Assembly (NCBI GenBank): GCA_039805565.1
Contig: JBDLTZ010000100.1
Coordinates: 1-64,000 of the forward strand
Origin: CALJIC01 sp039805565
Lineage (GTDB): Bacteria; Chloroflexota; Chloroflexia; Chloroflexales; Roseiflexaceae
Reading direction: 5' to 3'
DNA length: 64,000 nucleotides
Shown here: positions 7,219 through 15,025 of the stretch, in pieces
Layout: every line of letters begins with the position of its first letter
Position numbering within the stretch: the first letter of the stretch is position 1
Notes under the pieces: model-generated
What the model saw: only the letters and a program-made list of their open reading frames with translations
Told to the model about the DNA's origin: nothing
Databases searched by the model: none
Position numbers and translations under genes: made by a program

Positions 7219-10200
7219 CTACGGGCAGGTCTCGCGGTAGCGGACGCCCGGCAGGTAGCGCTCCCACTCCGCGGCGGTCATGCTCCGCCCGGCCACCGCG
7301 CACGCGAGCCCAAGCAGCTCCCCCTGGTCGGCCGGGAGCTGCGCCTCCTGCGGCAGCGGGCGGGCCAGCTCCCACACGCGCGCCGTGCCGTCGCCGCTGC
7401 CGGTGACCGCCACCGGGCTACCCTCGGCGCTGATCGCCGCCGCGTTCACCGACCCCTCGTGGCCGCGCAGCAGGAGCGCCTGAGTCCCGGGGTCCTGCAG
7501 CGAGAGATCCCACAGCCGCGCCGTGTTGTCCTGGCTGGCGGTGAGCAGCCGGAGGCTGTCCGGCGCGAAGGCCAGCGCGGTGATTGCCCCGGTGTGACCG
7601 CGCAGCTCAGAGACCGCTGCGGCACTCTGGCCCCCCTCGACCTGCCACAGCCGCACCGTACCGTCGCGGGTGCCGTAGGCGATCCGGCTGCTGTCCGGGC
7701 TCACCGCCACCGTTGTGATGCCGTTGCCGCGCCCGCGCAGGATCTCCGGCCTGGTGCTGACGAAGCGGCCGTCGGCAATCTGCCACAGGTGCGCATCACC
7801 GTCCACGCTGCCAGTTACGAACCAGCGCCCGTTCGGCGCGATCGCCGCCGTGGTCAGAGCGCCGCGCGGGTCGCTTGTGGTGAACGCACTGCCGGGATCG
7901 CTCAGGCGCCACAGCCGGCTCACCCCATCCGCTCCACCAGCCACGATCTGCTGTCCATCTGCACTCAGGGCTACCGCGCGCAGCGGGCTACGCCTGGAGC
8001 GCGGAGCCAGCACAGCCGGCGCGGCCGTGCCCTGGGTGCTCCAGACGCGCACGGTGCCGTCCTCGCTGGAGGTGGCTACGAAGCGGCCGTCGGCGCTCAT
8101 GTCCATGTCCGTCACCGCGCCTCCGTGACCCGTGAGCTCGCGCGGCGCGGCCCCCGCGCCACGCAGGTCCCACAGGCGCGGAGTATCAGCATCCTCGCCC
8201 GCGGTGGCCAGCCAGCGGCCGTCAGGACTCAGCTCCAACATTGTCACGGGGGCTGGGGCCGAGAGGCTCTGGCTGGGGGCGCCCGACGCGGCAAGGTCCC
8301 ACACCAGCACCGCCCCGTCCTCGGCCCCCGTCACCAGGGTGGCGCCATCACGCGAGACGGCGAGCGCCCGAATGGGGCCACTTGGCGCCACCAGGCCCTG
8401 CCCGCCAACGCGCGCAAGCTGGCCGCGCAGGGTGTCGTCGGCGATCGTGTCGAGCGGTGGGTCGGTCTGGCGGGCCACGTTGACCCCCTCGGAGGCCAGG
8501 AGCAGGCTGAGCTGCGGCTGCTGCTCAAAGACCGCCTGGGCCTCGGCGGCGAGCCGGCCGGAGGTGGCGGCGCGCTCGCCCTGGGTAGCGCGTGCGCGCT
8601 CGGCGACCGCCGTCGCCTGGTTGGCGATCGCCAGGGCCTCGCTGGTGGCGGCGGCGCGGGCGCTCTCACGGGAGCCAGCCTCGGCCGTCTGCAGCTCGAC
8701 CGACTGCGCCTGGCTGGTCTGGGCGGCGGCCACGGCCGTGAACTGGGCCTCCGACGCCGCGGCGCGCTCGCGGTCGGCCACCTGGCGCTGCTGGTCCGCG
8801 GTGAAGGCCTGCTGGATCGCCAGGATCGAGAAGGCGATCGCCACGCCGCAGGCCACAGCCAGCGCCACAGCCAGAGCTCTGGCGCGTAGGGCCGCCCCGC
8901 GCTGGGTATCAGCCAGCTTCTCGGCCTGCTCGGCCTGGACCTGCGCGGCCCGGGCGAGCTGCTCGGCCTGGGCCTTCTGCACGCTCAGCGCCTCTGCCAG
9001 CTGGCGGTTCTGCTCGGCCTGGATCCAGCGTGACTCGGCCAGCTCCCGGGCCTGGCGCAGCTCACGCTGCTCGGCCTCGCGCCGCTGCCGCTCGGCCTCC
9101 TCGATGGCGGCGGCGCTCGCGTGCGTCAGCTCCGCCAGGGCCGGGGCATATCCCAGGTAGGCAGCCTCGGCGCTCACCAACCAGCGCTCAGCCTCCACGA
9201 GCTGGCTCTCGTCCAGCAGCCCCGCGCTGCCCCGCCCGAGCCGCACCCACTCGGCGGCCTTCGCCTCCAGCCGCCGCCTGGTCGCCACGGCTGAGCGCTC
9301 GTCCTCCAGCCACTGCACCAGCGTCGGCCAGTTCCGCACCAGCGCCTCGTGCGCCAGCTCCACCTGAGCCAACGAGAGCGTGTCGCCCTCGGTCAGGCGC
9401 AGCAGCCGCGCCTGGACAAGCTTCTCCAGCACGCGGTCCACCCGGTCGCGCGCCTCGCCCCCCTGGTAGAGCACATCGCGGCGCACAGGGTTGCTGGTGA
9501 TCTCGAGGCCCTCGCCAGGACGCACGATCCGCAGCAGGATGCGGCGCGCAGTGACCTGGTCCTCGGGCAACAGGCTGTTGTAGAAAGCGTCGGCACTGCG
9601 CGCGAGGGCCAGCCGCCCGCCGCCCACGCGCCGGTAGGATTCCCAGGTGACGCGGTTGCGGTCGCGCTGCTCCCAGAGCTTGAGCAGGGTGAACTGGAGC
9701 AGCGGCAGCGCGGCCGGCTCGCCGAGCATGTCGTGCAGCAGGGCATCTACCACGCCCGGCTCGAACTTCAGGCCCACGAGCTCGGCCGGCTTCTCGATCG
9801 CCTCGCGCAGTTCGCTGGCGTTGAGCGGCATGAGCTGGACGCGGGTCCGCTCGAACCAGGCCTGGAGCGCCGGCGAGGTAGCGATGAAGCTCTCGAAGTC
9901 GCTCCGCATCGTGAGGACGATGAGGTGACGCGAGCCGTTCGGCTCCAGCAGCGCGAGCAGCCCATCCACGAAGGCCTGGCGAGCGCCCTCGTCCTCGCAG
10001 AGCGTGTAGAGCTCCTCGAACTGGTCGATGAACAGCACTGCCGGGGCGCCGCCGGTCTCGTCGAGCGCCCGCAGGAGCCAGGCCGGGTCCTCGCGCAGCC
10101 GGCGGGCGATGGCGGCGCTCTCCTCGGCAGGCTGGGACGAGGCCGCCGGGCTGGGGCTCTCGGCAGGCAGTCGGATCCCGAGCCGGCGCCGGAGCTGGCG

Positions 10201-10815
10201 GGCGAGGCTAAGGAGCGGCTCGGGTCCGGGGGTAAACGGCGGGACGTAGCGCCACTCGGCGCTTCCGAGCAGGGCGCCGTCCTTGAGCGCGGGGAGCAGA
10301 CCGGCACGGATGACGGAGGACTTACCGCTACCCGAGGGCCCGACGAGCGCAAGCAGCGGCTGAGACTCGAGCTTCTGTACCAGCCACTCGACCAGGCGGC
10401 GTCGGCCGTAGAAGGTATTCTGGTCGCGCTCGTTGAACGGGTCGAGCCCGAGGTAGGGGCAGGCATCGTCCGGGATCTCGGGCGCCTCGTTGGGGTCGAA
10501 CTCCTCGAGCGTTGAGTCGGGCGGCTCGTAGCCGGCGCGGATCAGAATCGTGGACCAGTAGTCGAGCAGGCTCTGCGCCGCATCGCGCTCGCTGTCGTCG
10601 TCCAGGATAGCGCCCGCGGCCGTCCCGCGCTTGATCAAGTCCGCCGCGCGGGCGCAGAGCTCGGGCGTGTACCCCTCGCGCTGCGCCCGCTTCAGCAGGT
10701 CGGCGTGTGCGGCGCGCAGCGCGGCCAGCGAGGGGAATGGGTGCGGGGCAGCTCCGGCGGCTGGCTCCGCAGCCGATAGGCCGAGCGGTGGGACAGATCT
10801 ATCGGTCTCGCTCAT
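7219..10815 (-). CDS. nSTAND1-type NTPase with transmembrane segment and C-terminal WD40 propeller
   Basis: Large signalling ATPase (1198 residues) of the STAND class, which act as ligand-triggered switches. Order: an N-terminal helical region of about 110 residues; the nSTAND1 lead-in CPYLGLDPFNERDQNTFYGR; Walker A GPSGSGKSS at about 159-167; Walker B AVLFIDQFEEL near 270; a helical and winged-helix section to about 550; coiled coil rich in Ala/Gln/Glu; one strongly hydrophobic segment (LAVALAVACGVAIAFSILAI, about 645-670), so it is probably membrane-anchored; a second Ala/Gln-rich coil; then about eight WD40 repeats (each with a DG turn and an LWDL- or VW-type end) from about 840 to 1150. 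It starts 18 bases after the stop of the CHAT protease gene and must be translated from the same message. The propeller is the likely sensor, the CHAT protease the likely effector. Function inferred from family and context. Confidence 0.88.
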   Translation of the reverse strand: MSETDRSVPPLGLSAAEPAAGAAPHPFPSLAALRAAHADLLKRAQREGYTPELCARAADLIKRGTAAGAILDDDSERDAAQSLLDYWSTILIRAGYEPPDSTLEEFDPNEAPEIPDDACPYLGLDPFNERDQNTFYGRRRLVEWLVQKLESQPLLALVGPSGSGKSSVIRAGLLPALKDGALLGSAEWRYVPPFTPGPEPLLSLARQLRRRLGIRLPAESPSPAASSQPAEESAAIARRLREDPAWLLRALDETGGAPAVLFIDQFEELYTLCEDEGARQAFVDGLLALLEPNGSRHLIVLTMRSDFESFIATSPALQAWFERTRVQLMPLNASELREAIEKPAELVGLKFEPGVVDALLHDMLGEPAALPLLQFTLLKLWEQRDRNRVTWESYRRVGGGRLALARSADAFYNSLLPEDQVTARRILLRIVRPGEGLEITSNPVRRDVLYQGGEARDRVDRVLEKLVQARLLRLTEGDTLSLAQVELAHEALVRNWPTLVQWLEDERSAVATRRRLEAKAAEWVRLGRGSAGLLDESQLVEAERWLVSAEAAYLGYAPALAELTHASAAAIEEAERQRREAEQRELRQARELAESRWIQAEQNRQLAEALSVQKAQAEQLARAAQVQAEQAEKLADTQRGAALRARALAVALAVACGVAIAFSILAIQQAFTADQQRQVADRERAAASEAQFTAVAAAQTSQAQSVELQTAEAGSRESARAAATSEALAIANQATAVAERARATQGERAATSGRLAAEAQAVFEQQPQLSLLLASEGVNVARQTDPPLDTIADDTLRGQLARVGGQGLVAPSGPIRALAVSRDGATLVTGAEDGAVLVWDLAASGAPSQSLSAPAPVTMLELSPDGRWLATAGEDADTPRLWDLRGAGAAPRELTGHGGAVTDMDMSADGRFVATSSEDGTVRVWSTQGTAAPAVLAPRSRRSPLRAVALSADGQQIVAGGADGVSRLWRLSDPGSAFTTSDPRGALTTAAIAPNGRWFVTGSVDGDAHLWQIADGRFVSTRPEILRGRGNGITTVAVSPDSSRIAYGTRDGTVRLWQVEGGQSAAAVSELRGHTGAITALAFAPDSLRLLTASQDNTARLWDLSLQDPGTQALLLRGHEGSVNAAAISAEGSPVAVTGSGDGTARVWELARPLPQEAQLPADQGELLGLACAVAGRSMTAAEWERYLPGVRYRETCP

Positions 10816-10833
10816 CGGCAGAGCCTCTCGCTG

Positions 10834-12906
10834 TCAGGAGGTCAGGAGCCGCAGCACAGCCGCGAGCGGCTCGCCGACCTTGCGCAGGTCGTCGGTCATC
10901 TTCTTCAGCTCGATGTCCACCCGGTAGAAGCGGTCGCCGGCCTGGCGGCGGAACCGGCGGAAGAAGTGACGCGTTTTGGCAGCGTCGGAGGCGGCGAGCG
11001 CCGCGTCGAGCTTGGCCGCGTCGGCCCGGAGCGCGCTCGTCCAGGTCTCCTCGATGCCTGTGTACAGCGGCGCGGCGAGGTCGCGCAGGTCCTCCCAGGA
11101 GAGCTCGAGCTCGCTGAGGTCGGCGTCGAGCGTGGCCTCGATCCGCCGCATCTCCAGGTCCACCGCCTGCCACGAGTCGTGCTCGCCCACCAGGGCGCCG
11201 AGCCGCACGCTCAGCCCGGCGAGGGCCACCACGCCCATCTCGAACTGGGCGACTTTGTCGGCGTCGAGCCGCAGCGAGGGCAGCCGCTCGCGCACGCGGG
11301 TGAGGCCGTGGGCCAGCGCCCCGAGGCGCAGCGAGCGGGCGGCAGCGTTGAGGCGGGCGTTGACCTGGGCCGGCTGGATGGTGAGCACGCGGTTCAGCAG
11401 CCGCACGCCCTTCTTCAGCTGGCGCAGATCGAGCGTCTCGATCGCCCCTCCCAGGTCCGCGCGTGCAACCCCCAGATCCCACACCCAGGCCGTCTCGCCG
11501 GTGGCAAGGGTGGCGCGCCCCGCCACGCGCTCGAGCTGGTCCACGATCCCCTGGAGCGTGATCTCGTAGTTGCTCAGGTTCTCCCAGGCGCCCTCGTCGT
11601 CGGGCAGGCGGCGCACCTCCTGGACGATCGGGCTGTAGCAGTGGAACTGGAGCGAGTGCAGCTGATCGTGGATATCCTTGTAGTCCGCCATCAGCGCGAT
11701 CTGCTCGCTGGCCGCCAGGAAGTCGGCGCGGAAGGCGATGACGTCCTCGCGCACGTCGTCGGCGGTGGCGATCAGGTCGCCGAGCGCGACGAGGCCGCTG
11801 CCGATCGAGTGGCTGCTCGCCGCCTGCACCGGGGGCGGCGTGGGCAGCAGGGGCGCGGCAGGGGCGGGCGGCTCGAAGAGGCGGCCGTCGGGGGCGCGGG
11901 TGTAGATGACCGGGATCCCCCAGTCGGGCCGGCGCAGCCCGGTGACGTTCATCACGGCGCGACGACCCTCGGTGACGCAGGCGTCGATCGGTAGGGCCTC
12001 AGCGAGCACACGGTAGAACTCGGCGGCGAAGGCGCGGGTGGCCTCCTCAGGCACCTGGAACTGCATCGCTACCACCGCGGGCACCTGGGCGCGGATGAGC
12101 GCGGGGGCCACGGCGCGGAAGGAGTCGGTGGCGAGCTCGCCGCTGCCGCAGGCGTCGAGGACCACCAGGCGCAGGCCGCTGCGGTTGAGCATGACGTTGA
12201 GCTGGAGCGCGCTCACCGGCTCAGCCTCGCCGAACACATCCTCGAACAGCAGCGTCCCGCCGGCGTCACCTGAGGCACCGTGGCCGACGAAGTGCCAGAT
12301 GTGGAACCCCTCGCGCAGCAGCCGCTGGAGCTTGGCGGTGGTCAGGTGCGGCTCGACGGTCACCTCGACGAGGCCGGGGCGTGTGGCGAGCGCCTCCTGG
12401 ACGGCCGCCAGCTCGCGCTCGACCTCGGCTGGCGGCGGGGTCTGCGCGGCGCTGAGCAGCACCTTGAGCGGCAGGGGCGCAGCGAGCGAGGGGATGCGGT
12501 CCTGCTGCGGCAGGTAGCGCACCACCGGGGCGTCGAGCAGCGCGAGCGGCCCCTGGTCCGGGTCGTAGAGGAACTCCCACGGCATGGCGTGAACGCCGGC
12601 CTCGGCGGGGGGGGCGGTGAGGCGGAGGCGCAGCCCCTGGTCCGGGCCGAGGATGCCCTGGCTACGGGTGTACACGTCCTTGGTAGGCCCGGCGAAGACG
12701 GCGAGGAAGAGCTCCCGGCCGATCTGCACGAGCGCCGCCTCATCAGTGTCTAGCCGCCGCAGCCGCCCGAGCAGCACCGCAAAGTCCTCCCCGCGGGGAA
12801 GCGTAAGGTAATCGCTGGCCTCGCCGCCCGGGCCGCGCACCGTAAGGGCGTAGCGTCCGGCGTCGAGCGCGCCGATGGCGATCTCGAAATCGAGGTACGA
12901 TTTCAT
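10834..12906 (-). CDS. CHAT-domain (caspase-like) protease
   Basis: A 690-residue protein with a CHAT peptidase domain, the caspase/separase-related fold used as effector in bacterial conflict and cell-death systems. The catalytic histidine is H209 in FHIWHFVGHGASGD and the nucleophile C253 in LRLVVLDACGSGE; the flanking GGTLLFED and ALIRAQVPAVVAMQFQVP stretches are also typical. Upstream, AMPWEFLYD is the usual CHAT lead-in. After a Pro/Ala-rich linker at about 345-362 there are some 320 mostly alpha-helical residues without a motif I know, plausibly a partner-binding or autoinhibitory region. It is first in a two-gene unit with the nSTAND-WD40 ATPase. An extended -10 element lies about 40 bases upstream. 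Expected behaviour (latent protease unleashed by the ATPase) is inference; the protease call itself is firm. Confidence 0.9.
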   Translation of the reverse strand: MKSYLDFEIAIGALDAGRYALTVRGPGGEASDYLTLPRGEDFAVLLGRLRRLDTDEAALVQIGRELFLAVFAGPTKDVYTRSQGILGPDQGLRLRLTAPPAEAGVHAMPWEFLYDPDQGPLALLDAPVVRYLPQQDRIPSLAAPLPLKVLLSAAQTPPPAEVERELAAVQEALATRPGLVEVTVEPHLTTAKLQRLLREGFHIWHFVGHGASGDAGGTLLFEDVFGEAEPVSALQLNVMLNRSGLRLVVLDACGSGELATDSFRAVAPALIRAQVPAVVAMQFQVPEEATRAFAAEFYRVLAEALPIDACVTEGRRAVMNVTGLRRPDWGIPVIYTRAPDGRLFEPPAPAAPLLPTPPPVQAASSHSIGSGLVALGDLIATADDVREDVIAFRADFLAASEQIALMADYKDIHDQLHSLQFHCYSPIVQEVRRLPDDEGAWENLSNYEITLQGIVDQLERVAGRATLATGETAWVWDLGVARADLGGAIETLDLRQLKKGVRLLNRVLTIQPAQVNARLNAAARSLRLGALAHGLTRVRERLPSLRLDADKVAQFEMGVVALAGLSVRLGALVGEHDSWQAVDLEMRRIEATLDADLSELELSWEDLRDLAAPLYTGIEETWTSALRADAAKLDAALAASDAAKTRHFFRRFRRQAGDRFYRVDIELKKMTDDLRKVGEPLAAVLRLLTS

Positions 12907-12945
12907 GCGGTGAGCGTGTCAAGTGAGTGCGGTGATGATACGCTC

Positions 12946-12954
12946 AGTATAGCA
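12946..12954 (-). promoter_or_regulatory. Extended -10 promoter of the CHAT/nSTAND operon
   Basis: On the minus strand TGC is followed by TATACT (plus-strand 12946-12951, with the TGN at 12952-12954). Start of transcription would be near 12939, about 33 bases before the CHAT start codon. No matching -35 box is seen. Confidence 0.5.
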
Positions 12955-13025
12955 TGGTGGTGCGACGAGGTGAAGGGTCGACGAGTGCTGAGGGCCGAAG
13001 ACCGTGAGCGCCCTGTAGTGAGTCA

Positions 13026-13053
13026 CCCCCTCTCCCTGTCGTGGGAGAGGGGG
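13026..13053. repeat. Perfect 11-base inverted repeat, C/T-rich dispersed palindrome
   Basis: CCCCCTCTCCC, six-base loop, GGGAGAGGGGG. Similar palindromes occur at 41727-41751 and about 63763-63789. It lies just downstream of the small minus-strand gene ending at 13063 but has no T-run, so it looks like a dispersed REP-like palindrome more than a classical terminator. Confidence 0.7.
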
Positions 13054-13062
13054 CAGTGGCCG

Positions 13063-13470
13063 CTACTCGTCGTCCGCGTCGCCCACGCGCTCGGGGTTGG
13101 TGTCGCGGCCGATCAGCCGGTTCCAGAGCTGGTAGTCCACCTCGCTCTTGGGAATATACAGGTTCCCCTCACCGGCCGTCTGGTCGCCACGGGCCGTGAA
13201 CTCGCGCAGCTGCGGGTCCTGGAAATCCACGTAGGTGGCGCCCTGCTGGAGCCGCTCGCCGGTAGGCACGATCGGGATGCGCTTCAGCTCGTCGTCGGTG
13301 AAGCCAGGGATCTGGCGGTGCATCCCCTTGTGCTCGTAGGCGTTGCGCGTGCGCTGGTCGGTGCGCTCGCCGTGGTGGCCGATGTTCTGGCCGGCGCGCG
13401 GGTCGGGGTTCAGGTCGCGCCGCCACTCCTCGGGGTGCTGCTCGCCCGGCGTATGCTGTTTCTCGGTCAT
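13063..13470 (-). CDS. Small hydrophilic protein of unknown function
   Basis: A 135-residue, strongly polar protein with no membrane segment and no domain that I recognise. It is rich in Asp, Glu, Arg, Gln and Gly (for example RRDLNPDPRAGQNIGHHGER) and has a central part, PGFTDDELKRIPIVPTGERL, that could be a short amphipathic motif; the C-terminus is acidic. The composition resembles small stress-associated or intrinsically disordered proteins, but that is only an impression. The ATG at 13468-13470 is preceded by AGGAGG at good distance, and codon bias is that of a real gene. It stands alone, divergent from the RhaD-like aldolase gene. Confidence 0.75.
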   Translation of the reverse strand: MTEKQHTPGEQHPEEWRRDLNPDPRAGQNIGHHGERTDQRTRNAYEHKGMHRQIPGFTDDELKRIPIVPTGERLQQGATYVDFQDPQLREFTARGDQTAGEGNLYIPKSEVDYQLWNRLIGRDTNPERVGDADDE

Positions 13471-13576
13471 GTGTGTACCTCCTGGAGCTTACCGGGTTGC
13501 AGGAAGCGTGCCCCGAAGGGAGGGGTGGGCCGGCCCGGCACACCCCCCTCTGCCGCCGGCCATGGATATGCTCAAC

Positions 13577-13594
13577 GGTGGTATTGTATCCACC
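13577..13594. promoter_or_regulatory. Imperfect palindrome between two divergent genes
   Basis: An 18-base near-palindrome (GGTGG, eight A/T-rich bases, CCACC) in the 212-base space between the small hydrophilic gene and the aldolase gene. It contains TACAAT-like hexamers on the minus strand. Could be an operator or part of a promoter for either gene; no family of regulator can be named. Confidence 0.3.
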
Positions 13595-13682
13595 GCGCCC
13601 GCCGGCCCCGAGCCGGGGTGCCTGCCCCGAACACACCTCTGGCCCGCCGGGCGGGCTGATACCGTTCACCAGGAGGCTATCT

Positions 13683-14507
13683 ATGGCGCTCAACCAACCC
13701 TACCCGGACCTCGAGGAGCTACTCGCGTCGATCGGCGAGGCCGGCACGCGCCTGGCGGCGATCAACGCCAGCGAGGGCGGGGCCGGCAATATCTCGATGT
13801 ACATCGGCTGGCCTATCGAGGTGCGCCGCCGCTTTCCGATGGCCGAGCCCTTCACCCTGCCGCAGCCCGCCCCCGGCCTGGCCGGTGGCCTGGTGATCGT
13901 CACCGGCTCGGGGCGGCGCCTGCGCGACATCCACACCAGCCCGGACGCCAACCTGGCGGCGGTGGCGATCGGCGAGGGCGGGAGGACGGCGCAGCTCTAC
14001 ACCTCGCCGCGCCGCCTGTTCCAGCGCGTCACCAGCGAGTTCAACTCACACCTGGCCGTGCACCAGGACCAGGTGGCGCGCACTGGCACCAACTTTCTCG
14101 CCCTGATCCACGCCCAGCCGCCGCACCTGACCTACCTGAGCCATATCCCGGCCTACCGCGACCAGGCGTTCTTCAACCGGCGGCTCATGCGCTGGGAGCC
14201 GGAGACGATCCTGAACCTGCCGCAGGGCATCGGCGTGCTGCCGTACTGCCTGCCGGGCTCACCGGCTATGATGGAGGCCAACATCGCCGGGCTGCGCGAG
14301 CACAACGTGGTGCTCTGGAGCAAGCACGGCGTCATGGCGCGCTCGGAGCTCTCGGCCACGCGCGCGGCCGACCGCATCGAGTACGCGGAGACGGCCGCGC
14401 TCTACGAGACGATGGACCTGGCGAACGGGCAGCGCGGCGAGGGGCTGACCGACGACGAGCTGCGCGAGATCGTGCGCGCCTTCGGAGTGCAGACGACACT
14501 GATCTGA
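13683..14507 (+). CDS. rhaD: RhaD-like class II aldolase (rhamnulose-1-phosphate aldolase family)
   Basis: Class II aldolase/adducin fold; true RhaD splits L-rhamnulose-1-phosphate into dihydroxyacetone phosphate and L-lactaldehyde using Zn2+. The 274 residues match E. coli RhaD in order: GGAGNISMYIG, VIVTGSGRRLRDIHTSPDANL, the Gly-rich PQGIGVLPYCLPG and VVLWSKHGVM. The third zinc ligand (His in SKHGVM) is present. At the first metal motif the protein has LIHAQPPHLTYLSH where E. coli has MHCH, so the second histidine is replaced by Gln or shifted. The substrate may therefore differ. ATG 13683 follows a perfect AGGAGG. No other rhamnose genes (rhaA, rhaB) are nearby. Family is sure; exact substrate is not. 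Confidence 0.8.
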   Translation: MALNQPYPDLEELLASIGEAGTRLAAINASEGGAGNISMYIGWPIEVRRRFPMAEPFTLPQPAPGLAGGLVIVTGSGRRLRDIHTSPDANLAAVAIGEGGRTAQLYTSPRRLFQRVTSEFNSHLAVHQDQVARTGTNFLALIHAQPPHLTYLSHIPAYRDQAFFNRRLMRWEPETILNLPQGIGVLPYCLPGSPAMMEANIAGLREHNVVLWSKHGVMARSELSATRAADRIEYAETAALYETMDLANGQRGEGLTDDELREIVRAFGVQTTLI

Positions 14508-14529
14508 ACGGCGAATGGACAAGACCGAG

Positions 14530-14845
14530 GCCCTCTCGGCGGTCGCTGGCGACGGCGGTCAACGCCCCCTCGACATCGAGCGGTCCGCTCACAGTGCGAA
14601 GCTGGTCCGTGTGGCATTCATCGCGTCGGGGGGTGCGCCTGGAGATCAGCCGCGACCCGGCGCCTGTTCCAGCCGTTCGTGCAGCTGGCCCCGCAGCTAG
14701 AGCGCGAGCAGGTCGGCACAGGGCTGGGCCCGGTACTGCTGAAGCAGTTGGCCGAGCTCCACGACGGCGGGGTCAGTGCGGTGAGTGCGACGGGGGCCGG
14801 GACCAGCTTCACAGTAACGCTGCCGTGGTGCCGGCCGTGCCATAC
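14530..14845 (+). pseudogene. Decayed histidine kinase, ATPase-domain remnant
   Basis: The 3' part translates as LFQPFVQLAPQLE, then GTGLGPVLLKQLAELHDGG and TSFTVTLPW, which is the G2-box and C-terminal end of a HATPase_c domain. Upstream, in another frame, GVRLEISRDP corresponds to the strand after the N box. The pieces are out of frame with each other, the D-x-G-x-G segment is missing and there is no kinase N-terminus. It closely resembles the matching part of the intact kinase that follows (RLFQPFVQVEGG, GVGLGLTLVQRLVDLHGGS), so it may be a dead duplicate or the tail of a replaced kinase. The rest of the 14508-15025 gap holds only the promoter noted separately. Confidence 0.75.
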
Positions 14846-14951
14846 TCCCGTGCACCCCTGTGTGCTGCGTAGGCCATCCGTGACGCGAGCGTACGTGAGG
14901 TGTATGATGTCCACGTGCGGAAAACTCCGGATGGGCAGGCGCCTTCCCGCA

Positions 14952-14960
14952 TGGTATGCT
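14952..14960 (+). promoter_or_regulatory. Possible extended -10 for the hybrid histidine kinase
   Basis: TGG followed by TATGCT (14955-14960), about 65 bases before the kinase start. No convincing -35. By-eye prediction only. Confidence 0.35.
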
Positions 14961-15025
14961 CCTCACATTGGCGCTCGCGCTTGATACGCTGTCGCAGCTG
15001 TCAGTTACTGTTACAGGACTTGACT

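Noticed and set aside
13026..13053. Classical rho-independent terminator
   Set aside because: Stem is perfect but no T-run follows on either strand, and similar palindromes occur elsewhere away from gene ends.
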